The notes below the pieces were generated by a model. The model was not told the DNA's origin. It searched no databases and saw nothing but the letters and a program-made list of their open reading frames with translations. This document shows, in pieces, positions 7,347 to 17,182 of a stretch of 28,330 bases of DNA. Location: contig MNCI01007801.1 in assembly GCA_015680685.1 (NCBI GenBank), forward strand, positions 96,709 through 125,038, given 5' to 3'. The stretch is from Gnetum montanum (lineage: Eukaryota > Streptophyta > Gnetopsida > Gnetales > Gnetaceae). How positions within the stretch are numbered: position 1 is the stretch's first letter; each line of letters starts with the position of its first letter. The position numbers were made by a program, and so were the translations under genes.

Positions 7347-8062
7347 AGAGGCGGCACCCTTGGTTTCCATATTGAAGTTAGCCTCTTAGCCAAAATCTTG
7401 CCATTTTTTCCCTCCAAAGTTAGAATTATTTCTACATGCCTGTAGTAGGAGTCATAGAGTGAACAGATCTTTATTCGAGCATTGTGTACCTGAGCACACT
7501 TTATGTACGACAACAAAGATGAACTTTATGATAAACCTTGCAACATACAGAATAGATTAATTAGTGATTAATTATTATTTAATGCTTTCCTAGTTGATTA
7601 ATGATTTATCTTACCCTACAACTCTCTTAGTTAAATACACTCAGTACGACCACTTCAAGCATGCGTGTAGCACTTGGTAACCCAGTAATGATTAGCATTT
7701 GGTAATCCCAGTAGTGTTGCACTGGTTCAGGATGTGTACGGAAAGTGGGAATAGATACTGGTGTTAGGAGTACTTAGAACTTAGTTAATGAGTAGTTAAA
7801 TTAGATTAGTTACTTAGTTATCTCTCTCCCCCTCCTTACTAGCGTAGGATATAAAACACATAAAAACGATAAAAATCATATGCCTCAAGCTTACTTAACC
7901 ATACAACTGTGACATACAAGTAAGTTTGGAAAGACAATGATTAACCAACCTGTTATTGTTCCACAAAGGTGCATAGGCACTTAGTCCTTGGAATTCGACT
8001 GGATCGTGCATGAAACGCTCGTATTTGTATAGTTGAGTGTAGGGGTACCTCACTGCTCATCA

Positions 8063-8290
8063 CCCTTCATGAGCATCCTGGAGAATGCATAGTTGATCTT
8101 TGTCAAGGACACACCAATGGATTAGGCCATCAGCACATACCTTGTAAAGGTGTCTGTTGATTTCCATGAAGTATTTGGCCCAATGAAGAAATTGTTGCTT
8201 TTTCCTAGAATCCAAGTCTTGTGGCATCTCTTGAGTGAGAAGATATGTGAGGATGCCATTATACCATATTGCTTTCATAGGCGTTTGTTC
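8063..8290 (-). pseudogene. Integrase N-terminal fragment (B)
   Basis: An open stretch including ILTYLLTQEMPQDLD, HWAKYFMEI, LYKVCADGLIHWC and LQDAHEG matches the start of the A1 integrase (about 4020-4220). It stops at the HisGluGly of the zinc-binding region, where the A1 LTR begins; the catalytic core is not in the window. Confidence 0.8.
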
Positions 8291-8429
8291 ATTTATTACT
8301 CCTATAAAGAGGAGTTCATCTGGAAACTAATCGGAGAGTAGGCTCTCCTCCTCTTTATTGTACCATCTTAAGCAATAGAGGTGGTCAGTGATCACATTCT
8401 TGATCCCTTTTTGATCTACCATAGTGAGA

Positions 8430-8740
8430 TTTAATTTCTACAAGGTCACAAGCCATTGTATGACATAAGGGCTCATCGTCGACTTGTTCATGAGGAAGTA
8501 GATTGCACTATGGTTCGTATGTACAAATACATTGTAACCAAGCACATAGTTCCTGAACTTTTCTAGCACATACACCACTATCATTAGTTCTTTCTCCGTG
8601 GTGGTGTAATTTAACTGTGCTTCCACAATGCTTCGACTCATGTAGTGGATGCAGTATGGACATTTCTTATCATCTATCTACATAAGCACCACTCCCAAGG
8701 TGTAGTTAGATGCATTTGTCATGATATGGAAGGGTTTGAA
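8430..8740 (-). pseudogene. RNaseH domain fragment (B)
   Basis: MSRSIVEAQLNYTTTEKELM, EKFRNYVLGYNVFVHTNHSA and IYFLMNK correspond to the Glu helix and second Asp region of RNaseH; the second Asp reads Asn here (ThrAsnHis). Same frame as the integrase fragment and the RT FMDD region. Confidence 0.8.
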
Positions 8741-8869
8741 CTAGTCTAGTGCTCGTAGGATTAGTGTTTCTATGAGTTTCTCCTTTAATTATTGGAATGC
8801 ATGTTCACATTCCTTAGTTTAGATGAAAGGTGCACCTTTTTCTGTAAGCTCTACCAACAGCTTTGCGAT

Positions 8870-9720
8870 CTTATAGAAATTTTCTATGAATCACTAGTGG
8901 TAGCCAGTGTGTCTAAGGAATGACTAGACATCTTTAATGGTCTCTAGTTGGCGTGCTATTTCTTGGATGACCCTTATCTTTTCTAGGTCTACCTCAATCC
9001 CTTTCTGCAAAATTTGGTGTCCTAGCACAATGCTTTCTTGGACCATGATATGGCTCTTTTGCCAATTGAGCCATAGGTTTGTCTCTACACATCTCTTCAG
9101 TACTTGTTCAAGTTGGTCCAAGGGTTGCTCAAAGGTAGCTCCATAAGTGGAAAAGTCATCCATGAAGACTTCAACACCCTATTAATCTGCTATTGAAAGA
9201 TATTAAGGACCAAGCATTGAAAGGTTGCAGGGGCATAACATAGACTAAATGGCATCTTACAATATGCAAAAGTCTCCCAGGAACTCATGAATGTTGTCTT
9301 GGCCTGATCTTCAGTTGCAATTTGGATTTGGTTATGGTCATTATAACCATCCAAGAAACTCTAATAATAATCCCTAGATATGGTGTCTAACACTTGATCT
9401 ACAAATGACAAAGGTAAGTGATCTTTAATTGTTGCCATATTTAATGGCTTGAACTTAATGCAGACCCACCATTTGCCATCCTTCTTTGGTACAATTACGA
9501 GTGGGCTAACCCATTTACTATTTGCAATTGGATAGATGAACCCTACCTTGAGGAGTTGCTCTATTTCCTCCTTGACAATTTACTTCAATTTGGGGTTCAT
9601 CCACCTCTACGGCTACCTTCTTGGCTTCATGGCTAGGTCGATGTAGATGTGATGCTGGCATATCCTTGGATTGATTCCTGTTAGCTCTAGATATGATCAA
9701 GAAAAGGCCATTGACCATTT
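8870..9720 (-). pseudogene. Reverse transcriptase domain (B), frameshifted
   Basis: On the minus strand: KWVSPLVIVPKKDGKWWVC (about 9530-9470), HNQIQIATEDQAKTTF, APATFQCL, MDDFSTYGATF (from 9163) and LNWQKSHIMVQESIVLGHQI. Compared with A1, one base is missing just before the FMDD box (about 9178), shifting the frame there. The GLCNAPA motif reads SLCYAPA. Confidence 0.85.
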
Positions 9721-10020
9721 ATTCACCATTTTCAACAACTTTTCTTTTTGTTCAGGAGAAAGTTTGGCATTAATTATGACTAATTTACCATTCTTTAAAA
9801 ATGCATACTCCATTACGGTTGGTAAATTTTTAGCTCTAAGGGCTCTTGCTTGAAGTGATCAAGGATTTCCAACTCTCCCCAATAGGTATCATCATCTTCA
9901 TCAAAGTGTTGGAAATGAACTTGTTCAATTTTATCCATGCCTTCAACATATGCACAAGTTAAGCTCTCAGTTGGCTCCATGCATATTATGCTGCTATCTA
10001 AATCAGTTATCAGCCATTGG
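9721..10020 (-). pseudogene. Protease-RT linker of B pol
   Basis: The reverse complement encodes the same linker as C (24165-24533), with acidic DDDTYWGELEI-like and PLELK-like stretches, in shifted frames. It lies between the RT fragment and the protease. Confidence 0.55.
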
Positions 10021-10028
10021 GTGCTCTC

Positions 10029-10510
10029 CTATTTTGTGGTTGTTGCATACAAATACCTTTGAATATTGATCTCTTGTGCACACTGATTGCATGCTTTAAT
10101 GTATGTACTCCTGATTAACCAAATCTTTTGCATGTAATTGCACCCATTGTCACTACACGTGATGCATGGAATATGCTTCTTCTCACTCTTGCCTATCTCA
10201 TTTTTCTTAGATATTTCTAAAGATAGGTCCCTTATACCCATTATTGCATCAATCATGCTTAACTAAGCTTTTCCCATGATGATGGGGAAGTCATTTTTGT
10301 AGTTGTTCACCTTGATTACTAGAAAATAAGTAGGATAGGACCACCCACAAATTGTGGTCACAATTTCCTCTACTAAGCCCAAAGGGACAGTAATTGACTA
10401 ATATGCTAATTCTAGATGAATGTTGCTCTTCTTGAGAGGTGGTAGATTCCAGGGCTTGTACATGTCATGGGAGATGAGATTAACTTTGGAACTAGAGTCA
10501 AGAAGAGCTT
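10029..10510 (-). pseudogene. Aspartic protease domain (B)
   Basis: The minus strand gives LLDSSSKVNLIS at about 10500-10465, then VPLGLVEEIVT, a GKA block, and the C-terminal stretch from 10256 (MIDAIMGIRDLSLEISKKNE...). The active-site triplet reads Asp-Ser-Ser rather than the usual Asp-Thr/Ser-Gly. C has the same reading, so this is shared rather than a private mutation. Confidence 0.7.
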
Positions 10511-10619
10511 TGCATGGATCTTGTGTAGCAATCTATAGATAAATGAGTGGACTTCCTAGATCAGATATTTTTGTAAGAAGGTTACGAGCCTTGATCTAGT
10601 CAGAAATAGTATGAGTTAG

Positions 10620-11300
10620 CATTACCATGTAGATCCTAGGTGGCACTTGGTTTGAAGGGTACTTGAAGGTATTTTATGTAAAGGATGAGGGTGCCGGAGA
10701 TGTAGGATGATCAACCAGACTGGATTGTGAGGGCTAAAGAGGACTGCTAGGCTGGAAGAAAGGTCTTTTTTTGGATCTATTGTCTAGACCACAAGGCTAA
10801 AAAATTGGTTGTAAGTGTACAACCCTTGTAGCATTTTGTTGTTGCAGCTGTGAAGGAATCTCACCCTACATGGATGGAGCAAGAGGTAATTGGGTTGAAG
10901 GTGAAGGTGTATGTGTCGAGGGATGCAGAGGATGGTATGGATATGGATATGACTTTTCCCCTTGAGTAGATGATGAATGTGTTTACTGGTACTTTGGAGG
11001 ATAATAGTGATGCTAAAATGATGCTTGACTTGTAGAACCTTTAGGGGAGATGGGCTACTAAACATAGTACCTATATGAATTTGGTTGCCTATAAGGGTAC
11101 TGCTACCTTGGTGGTGGCATTCCCCACGATTGTGGTTGATACCATTGTTGGTATTGTTCATAAGGTTGTGGAGGAGTTCCACTTGGATAGTAAGCTTGTT
11201 GTTGCTGGTGGAACTGTCTTGGACTACCTTGAGGGTAAGGTAATCATCTTGGAGCTTTCCTACATGCTAGGCAAGGATTCAATTCATACAATCTAGACTC
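10620..11300 (-). pseudogene. Gag-protease linker of B, Pro/Gln/Tyr-rich
   Basis: The minus strand encodes a low-complexity region rich in Gln, Pro, Tyr and Ser between the Gag zinc-binding motif and the protease, aligning with C 25290-25870. Such a composition suggests an unstructured, possibly condensate-forming segment; that is inference. Plus-strand open stretches here are shadows. Confidence 0.55.
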
Positions 11301-12929
11301 TTGTAAGTGTAACACCATAGGGAAACATCCCTTTGGATGTTTGTATTGGCATATGTCACATTTAGTTTCATCATCAGAGTAAGACTTCACAACTTCCTCT
11401 ACTGCAATATCTTTGCCTCTTGAACGTACCTCTTTGGTAGGTTCATTCAGCTTCTTTTCGCCTCTTGCGATTACGATCACTATTTTGTTTTTTAGATTCT
11501 TTAGTAATCTTCAAAGTGGTTCGAAATTTTTCATCCAAAGAGTCCCATAACTTGTCAACCTTGACTAAAATATCATAAACAAATTTTTGGATGGGCAAGG
11601 TCTTTCTATTCACCACTTCATCAAGTGGTGACTCCTCCTCATCACAAAATTAGACCTCTTGTTTTCTGATGGAGGGGTTCCTATTATACTCTTTAGTATT
11701 GTCTCATTTTTGTAGCTCACCTTCTTCTTTTGCTACCTACTTAATTAGCTTCTGGATTTGATGAGCTATCATTTCAGACAACCTTCCTTGGGCATACACC
11801 CCAAGGGTTCCTCGTGTTTCTAATTTCAGTCCATCTATGATGTGGCGAAGTTGTTCCCTCTAAGGATAACCATGACCAGAGCATGGTACTCCATTTATGG
11901 ATAGATTCCAGCTCTAAGGATCGATACCAACTTTCAGCTTCCTTGATGACTATCTTGGGAGATAGTTTAAGTTTTTGCCATTCATTCTCTATGTTTTGCA
12001 AGGCATAGGTATCATGAAAAGCTTGTATATGCATCTATGGATCAGAATTATATCCCCCTTCAAATCTGACTATCCTTCATATGCCTGGCTGGGATTTTCA
12101 CTGCCTTTGGAATGTTGAGCATTCTTCAAGTCACCAATAAAGGTTCATCATCATCGCTACATCGATGATGTCAATGATGGTTTTGGCCACCCATTTAATT
12201 TTTGTGGTCTTCATGGTCATTTTTATCTCATTGATTACCTTCATCAAAGTTTTTTAGATGACGGCTTCCATGAGAATCATCAAATGAAGAGGAATGTTCG
12301 GAATTGGATGAAGAGGAAGGTGGACTACCACTACCACTGCGGTGTCTGCCACCACTCTTATGCTTATTACAATCACCATCCTTTGATCCCTTGCTATCAT
12401 GGTGCTTACTCGAGTTCCTACCTTGGCTGTCACTTTTTCTTGAATCCAATTTATGAAAAGTGGATCACAGGTTCAGGTTCACACCCTCACCATCTAAAAC
12501 TGAGGGTGGAGAATTTTCATGTTAAGAACCTTCAGTAGGAGGATCCTTAGTGTCATCTTGATTTAGTAGGAATAAGGGATTGGTGTAATGTTTTCCCTTT
12601 GTAGCTACATGGAGTTTTTCCTGACGTCAATCTCATTTACATTGTGTTTCATTGGAATAGTAGTTTCGAGTGTCATATCCATTCACAACGTATTCTTCAT
12701 GAAGATCTGCTATGTCCAACTTCTTAAGGGTTTTGAATAACATCCTAGGAATATATTGATCAGGGGGTAAGACAACATTGCCCTCCATATCATGCCATCG
12801 CAACTATTCATCTTGATGCAGGATGAAGGTGAAGTTTGGCACAAACTCATCTAGATGAGTGTATACCACCTTGCATTCTTGTGGGACTGGTGGTCTGGTA
12901 TCTTTGTGCTTGTGACAAGAAAAGGACAT
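11301..12929 (-). pseudogene. Gag of element B
   Basis: Start chosen at ATG 12929, matching ATG 27678 of C and about 136 bases from the PBS. The first 235 codons stay in one frame (with stops): an N-terminal region (TFILHQDE, LRWHDMEGN, LHEEYVVNGYD), then a Ser/His/Lys/Asp/Gly-rich tract (12228-12449). Next, after a frameshift, the capsid-type retrotransposon Gag core (MHIQAFHDTYALQN, SWYRSLELESIHKWST, 11774-12034) and a zinc motif CDICQYKHPKGC at about 11354-11319. That spacing is Cys-x2-Cys-x3-His-x3-Cys, shorter than the classical CCHC knuckle. About 145 bases of capsid core are deleted relative to C. Confidence 0.75.
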
Positions 12930-13065
12930 TTTGAAAAATAAAACAAAATTGTCACCATGCTTTTATAATTTTATATATAGTGGGAATGATATTGACCTTG
13001 AGGATCATACAACGATATTAATGGTATTATCTTAAACCTAAATAGTGCATGTTCCACAAACAAAG

Positions 13066-13083
13066 TCCTCAGCAATGGCACTA
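13066..13083 (-). promoter_or_regulatory. Primer-binding site of B
   Basis: The minus strand reads TAGTGCCATTGCTGAGGA, one base away from the LTR. It matches the complement of the plant tRNA-Asp 3' end at 13 of 18 positions (tRNA sequence from memory), all five differences being transitions. Confidence 0.65.
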
Positions 13084-13872
13084 ATAATGAGTGGTGAGGT
13101 ACCTCTATGTCCAACCATACAAATCACGAAGCATTCATGCACAACTTGGTCGAATTCTGTGGACTTTATCATTTTTGGTGCACTAGTCCTTTAGGAAGTG
13201 AATCTTGCCTTATGGTTAATCATTGTCTTCCTAATTACACTTGTGATGTTCGTTGGTATGGTTAAGTGTAATTGAGGCCTCCGATTTTTATCATTTTGTG
13301 TTTTATCAGTTAGTGCTCAAATGTAGATAAAATGAATTTGATTAACTAATCTAAATTAACTAATTAACTAGCATTTAACTAATCCTAACATAAGCATCCA
13401 ATCCCACTTTTTGTACACATCTTGAACCCACGTATCCACTGCTGGGTGACCAAGCACTATGCTACTGGGCATACCAAGCAATAACGCCACTAGGATTACC
13501 AAGCAAATACGTGTTACAGTCGAAGTGGTTGTACTTATGTGTGTACTTTATCTGGCTTAATTGCTTCATTAATGTAACAATTGGAAAATAATTAATAACT
13601 AAGTGAAAACATTTAATTAATAATTAAAAAAATTAAATGCATAAATGAAATAGCTAATCTATCCAAAGTGCTGCAGGGTTTATTAGAAAGCTCATCTTTA
13701 TTGCTACACACACTGTCATGCTTAGGTACAATAATGCTTGAATAAAGATTTGTACACTCAATGACTCCTACTATGGGCACTCAGGGGAAAATTCTAACTT
13801 TCAAATGGAAAAACTACAATAGCTTCGTTACAACTACAATCTCTACTTTCCATAAATGTAGCTGCAAACATG

Positions 13873-13880
13873 TATTTATA
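13873..13880 (-). promoter_or_regulatory. TATA box of B LTR
   Basis: TATAAATA on the minus strand, followed by CATGTTTGCAGC; aligned with the C LTR TATA box at 19290-19297. Confidence 0.7.
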
Positions 13881-13940
13881 TCCAACTACAGGCACTATGT
13901 TGATGGGGCCACGTCAATGCATGACATGATGCATTAACTA

Positions 13941-13958
13941 GGCCTCGTCAATGAGGCC
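13941..13958. repeat. U3 palindrome of B LTR
   Basis: GGCCTCGTCAATGAGGCC has 6-base arms and a 6-base centre. It lies upstream of the TATA box, in the position held by the GATATC array in the A subfamily, and corresponds to the GTCGAC-centred palindromes of C. Confidence 0.65.
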
Positions 13959-14018
13959 CAGACGACAGGGCTGCATTGACAAGGTTCATTGATGGAACTG
14001 ATAAAGCACGACTCATCA

Positions 14019-14160
14019 AAATGTTGAGGGATTTTTGATTAGTTTGGATACTCATATGTTTGATTGAAGGATCTTTTACCTTCCATGATGATATTGCTAT
14101 TGTAATTAATGATTTGGGGGTTTACCACTTGCGTTATATAAATGATCAGACTTTTCCTTA
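14019..14160. other. Unassigned junction between B LTR and LINE
   Basis: About 140 bases follow the B LTR terminus. They may be further LINE RT sequence, but I could not find the Phe/Tyr-Ala-Asp-Asp box expected shortly after the last recognisable RT motif. The first five bases (AAATG) would be the right copy of a target-site duplication for B. Confidence 0.4.
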
Positions 14161-16111
14161 ATAAAAGAAGAAGAAAAAGATAAGGGACTAGAGAATAACT
14201 TTGATAAACTAACTTTTAAAGATAAAAGAAGAAACCTAATCTAAAACTTGTAGCAACTTAAGCATTAGCATAAGTGAGACAAATAAGACAAATAAAATAG
14301 TCTTAAAATTTCAATTTATAGAGATAACAAATAATTAAGTTACATTTAATCCCATCATAAGTTTTAGCATAATCTAACTTAATAAAATCAATGTCCTAAT
14401 TAGGATAAGAAGCCCACTACATTTCCTTCCAAGTTGCAATAACATTATTTAAGATCTATCTACCTTTCACAAAACCTATCTTATCATTTCTAATGATATC
14501 TTCTATAACCTTCTAAATCTAGTAACCCATGCATTTATCTAATGTTTTATAATTGTTGTTAAGAAAAGTCATAGGCCTCCAAATACTAATATGTTGAAGA
14601 TCTTCAATCTTAGGAAGAAGAAAAATCACACTTTTATTAATATTTTTATGAAGACAAATTTTTCTAATAGCTTCTTCAAAAATATGAAAGAGATCATCTC
14701 CAATAATGTCCCAACTCTTCTTTAAAAAATTCAATTAAAAAACCATCAAATTTTGGATATTTATCATTTTCTAAATAAAAAGTTGTTGCTTTAACTTTTT
14801 TCATTATAGATTTTGCTTCAAGAATACTTTGATGCACTATTTTAATAAGATAAGAAATATGCATGCTAGAGGCCTTGAAGGTTTTCTTGTACAAACCTTT
14901 CAAAAAATAATAGAAGAAAAATGATTTACTAAAAAAATTATTAATAGTATTAAGATTTAGTGATGGAATCAGTTATATAAAAAAAATTTAGTTTAGATCC
15001 TTTCTTTTGATAAATTTAAAAAACTCCTTGTAAGGTTCATTTTCATTTTTAATGAGGACATTTGACTTTAGTGAAAGCACTTTTAGCTTCAAAAGCATTC
15101 CAAGATTGTTTAGCATAACAAACTTTGGCCAAGACTTTTTAAGTTTTAAAATCAAAGGCTATATTGGTCTAAAAGAATTTACATTTTCTTGATAATCTCT
15201 TTTTCAATTTGATGTTCTTGCTTAATAATTTGCTTTCCTAACCATCTTGCATAATTTCTAACTCTATAAGTAGTTTGCTACACCTAATTAATCCAACAAA
15301 TATCACTTGTAGGTGTTTTTCTACATTTCATAAAAACTATAAAATATTTTCCACTAGATCCTATAAACATATTAACATTCATATAAAAAAGCTCATGCTT
15401 TTGAAGGAAAGAAGAATTAATCCTAGAGATAAAAATATTCATTGAAAAATGATCTATTAAAGTAGCATATGTATGCACTTCTATTTTACTTGTAGGCTTG
15501 CAAAGAAAACATTAGAGATGTAAAGTCTATCATGACAATAATAAATTTTATCATTTCCTTATTGATAATTATATTAAGTATAATTTGCCTCATTTAAATG
15601 ATATGGGAATAAAGAACTAACATTAGAAAAAAAAATATTTTTCCTTAAAATTGCACCAACCTACTCTTTCTTGAGACATATTAGCAGGAAGACTATCAAA
15701 TTTATCTAAATGACTTTCAACCATATTGAAATTACCTCTAATAATTCAAGGAACTTTAGGTAAAGATAAAAGGTATTTCTAAACCTGTAATTGATTTATT
15801 AGAAGCATAAATATTATAAGTCCAAAGTCGTCTAATCCAGTTAACTCTTCTAAGATTGTTAGAGTCAAAATTCAAAACTTTTCTAGTCCAAGTTTTATTA
15901 ACTATAATAGCCACACCTCCTTTATTAACTTCATAAGATGTAAAAAAAAAAACAAATTAGTTTTTTAAAAATACATTTACCAATAAAACTAATATCATGC
16001 AATGAAATATTAATCTCTTATAGAACCAGAAAATTTAAAGAAAAATTCCCTAATAATCTTTGCTCGAGATCTATTAGAAAGGCCTCAAACATTCCATGAT
16101 AATACTAACAT
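14160..16111 (-). pseudogene. LINE (L1-type) ORF2: endonuclease and reverse transcriptase, decayed
   Basis: From the 5' end on the minus strand: ATG 16111 with LVLSWNV and GLSNRSRAKII, the usual opening of plant LINE ORF2; an endonuclease with EVNKGGVAIIV, NIYAS, GNFNMVESHLDKFDS (Asn for the Asp of the GDFN motif) and IDHFSMNIF; then the RT with KFDGF, FEEAI, FLLPKIED, ISIWRPMTFLNNNYKTLDK, IGFVKGR, DIDFIKLDYAKTYDGI and a PYLFLL remnant near 14175. Many stops and several frameshifts occur. The catalytic second Asp pair, RNaseH and 3' tail are missing. The enzyme would nick target DNA and reverse-transcribe the LINE RNA in place. Confidence 0.8.
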
Positions 16112-17182
16112 TAAGATGTGGGCGAGGAGGTCCCCATCCTTGGTTTTTTAATTTCCACATTTGTCTCATAATCTATATCACTAATAGGTGAAAATGAATT
16201 GTTTGATGAGAAAGCATTTGAAACATTAGTAGATGTAGAGAGAGAAGGTAAAACCTTAGGGGTTTTTGAATTAGTATTTATAGGCCTCTTCTTTTTGTTT
16301 TTCACTAATTAAAATTCTTTTGCATCAATACTTGCATTGTTAGCCTATGCAAAAAACATCTTTTTTTTCTAAAGAAGAATTTTTTTAGATGTAAAGAATT
16401 TATTGACACCCTTAGACTTAAAAGGATTAGTAAAATATTGAGAGCTTGTTGAAGAAGATTTTATTTGTGCCTACTGAAAATTACCATTATTTTCCTTTTT
16501 TGAAAATTTTTGGTTCTTTTTCTCATAAATAACTTTTCTATTAAGAGAACAAATTCTAATAACATGACCTTCACAGCAACAATAGTTGCAACATCTGCAT
16601 GAATTATAGTATATAAATTTTTGAGAAAAACATTGATCGTCTATCTTGAGTTTTAATTCTATCTTTGTCTTCTGTAAATCAATCTCTACAAAATAACATG
16701 TGCATTGCACACCATTTAGTAATTTTTTAAACTATGTTTTGAGGATTGAACCAATGTTGCTAATAATTTTACTTTTAATACTTTAAATACTAAGAAAATT
16801 TTTTGATTCAATCCCCTAAGAAATTTTAGGATAATAAAAAAATCGAGATCAAAATCCACTTTCCATTTCCAAGTAATAAAAGTATTATGCTAATCGATAA
16901 AAATTTTAAGATCTAAGGATTTTTCAACCATTCATAATTACCTAGTTTATAAGAAAAAAATATTAATAAAAATAGTAGGTATACAAAATATTAATTTCAT
17001 AATGTTTAAGGATAACCTAAAACCCTTATTGGGGTGAATAAATCCAATAATCTACAAAACGATATATTGAAAAGTAATATATTTTAACAAACATTCATAT
17101 AAATCATTAGGTAAAATAAAATACAAAACGTTAGAATCCTTTATAGTCTCCACAATCTAAGTGACCTTAGTATTTTCCATCT
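16112..17182 (-). pseudogene. LINE ORF1 (RNA-binding, zinc knuckle), decayed
   Basis: A possible start is ATG 17182 (MENTKVT). A central portion with VDFDLDFF-like and NQKIFLVFKV-like stretches suggests the DUF4283-type domain of plant LINE ORF1. A clean zinc knuckle, Cys-x2-Cys-x4-His-x4-Cys (CNYCCCEGHVIRIC), lies at about 16600-16550. A basic Ser/Thr/Asn-rich tail (16305-16111, starting MKNKKKRPINTN) runs to the ORF2 start. Several stops interrupt it. The protein would coat LINE RNA. Confidence 0.7.

Larger units (their letters stand above)
7257..8062 (+). mobile_element. 3' LTR of element A1
   Basis: This 806-base LTR starts TGATGA and ends CTCATCA. It aligns with the A0 LTR but has lost most CpG sites by transitions, so it is the older copy. 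It has TATAAATA at 7339-7346, a single copy of the U5 module (AGTACGACCACTTC near 7642), and the GTAGGGGTACCTC end. It is followed directly by minus-strand integrase sequence of B, so A1 appears inserted in B. Confidence 0.87.
8063..14018 (-). mobile_element. Gypsy element B, 3' part outside window
   Basis: Read on the minus strand: 5' LTR (14018 to 13085), primer-binding site, gag, Pro/Gln/Tyr-rich linker, protease, RT, RNaseH and the first part of integrase, ending abruptly at the A1 LTR. It shares its LTR subfamily with C. Besides stops it has frameshifts: the MetAspAsp region of RT, the RT N-terminus and the protease lie in three different frames. Relative to C it lacks about 145 bases of gag near 11880. 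Confidence 0.85.
13085..14018 (-). mobile_element. 5' LTR of element B
   Basis: On the minus strand it begins TGATGAGTCGTGC at 14018 and ends CTCATTA at 13085 (one change from CTCATCA); length 934 bases. It contains TATAAATA (13880-13873), a GGCCTC...GAGGCC palindrome in U3 (13941-13958), and the same end sequence as the C LTRs (GGTACCTCACCACTCAT). It is flanked by the PBS on its gag side. Confidence 0.87.

Noticed and set aside
10784-11182. 132-codon minus-strand His/Ile-rich ORF, the second longest open stretch in the window
   Set aside because: It is on the correct strand but in the wrong frame: the low-complexity linker reads as Pro/Tyr/Gln-rich protein in a neighbouring frame that aligns with C.
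11075-11296. 73-codon plus-strand ORF rich in Val and Gly
   Set aside because: It is the reverse-strand shadow of the Pro/Gln/Tyr-rich gag-protease linker of B, where proline and glutamine codons read backwards give an open Gly/Val-rich frame.
12284-12538. 84-codon plus-strand ORF rich in Tyr and His
   Set aside because: It lies opposite the Ser/His-rich Gag tract of B, which aligns with C in the minus-strand frame; the plus-strand reading has no independent support.
14161-14186. A-rich AATAAAAGAAGAAGAAAAAG tract as the poly(A) tail of the LINE
   Set aside because: The LINE lies on the minus strand, so its tail would appear as poly-T on the plus strand; this tract is opposite in sense and overlaps RT motif remnants.
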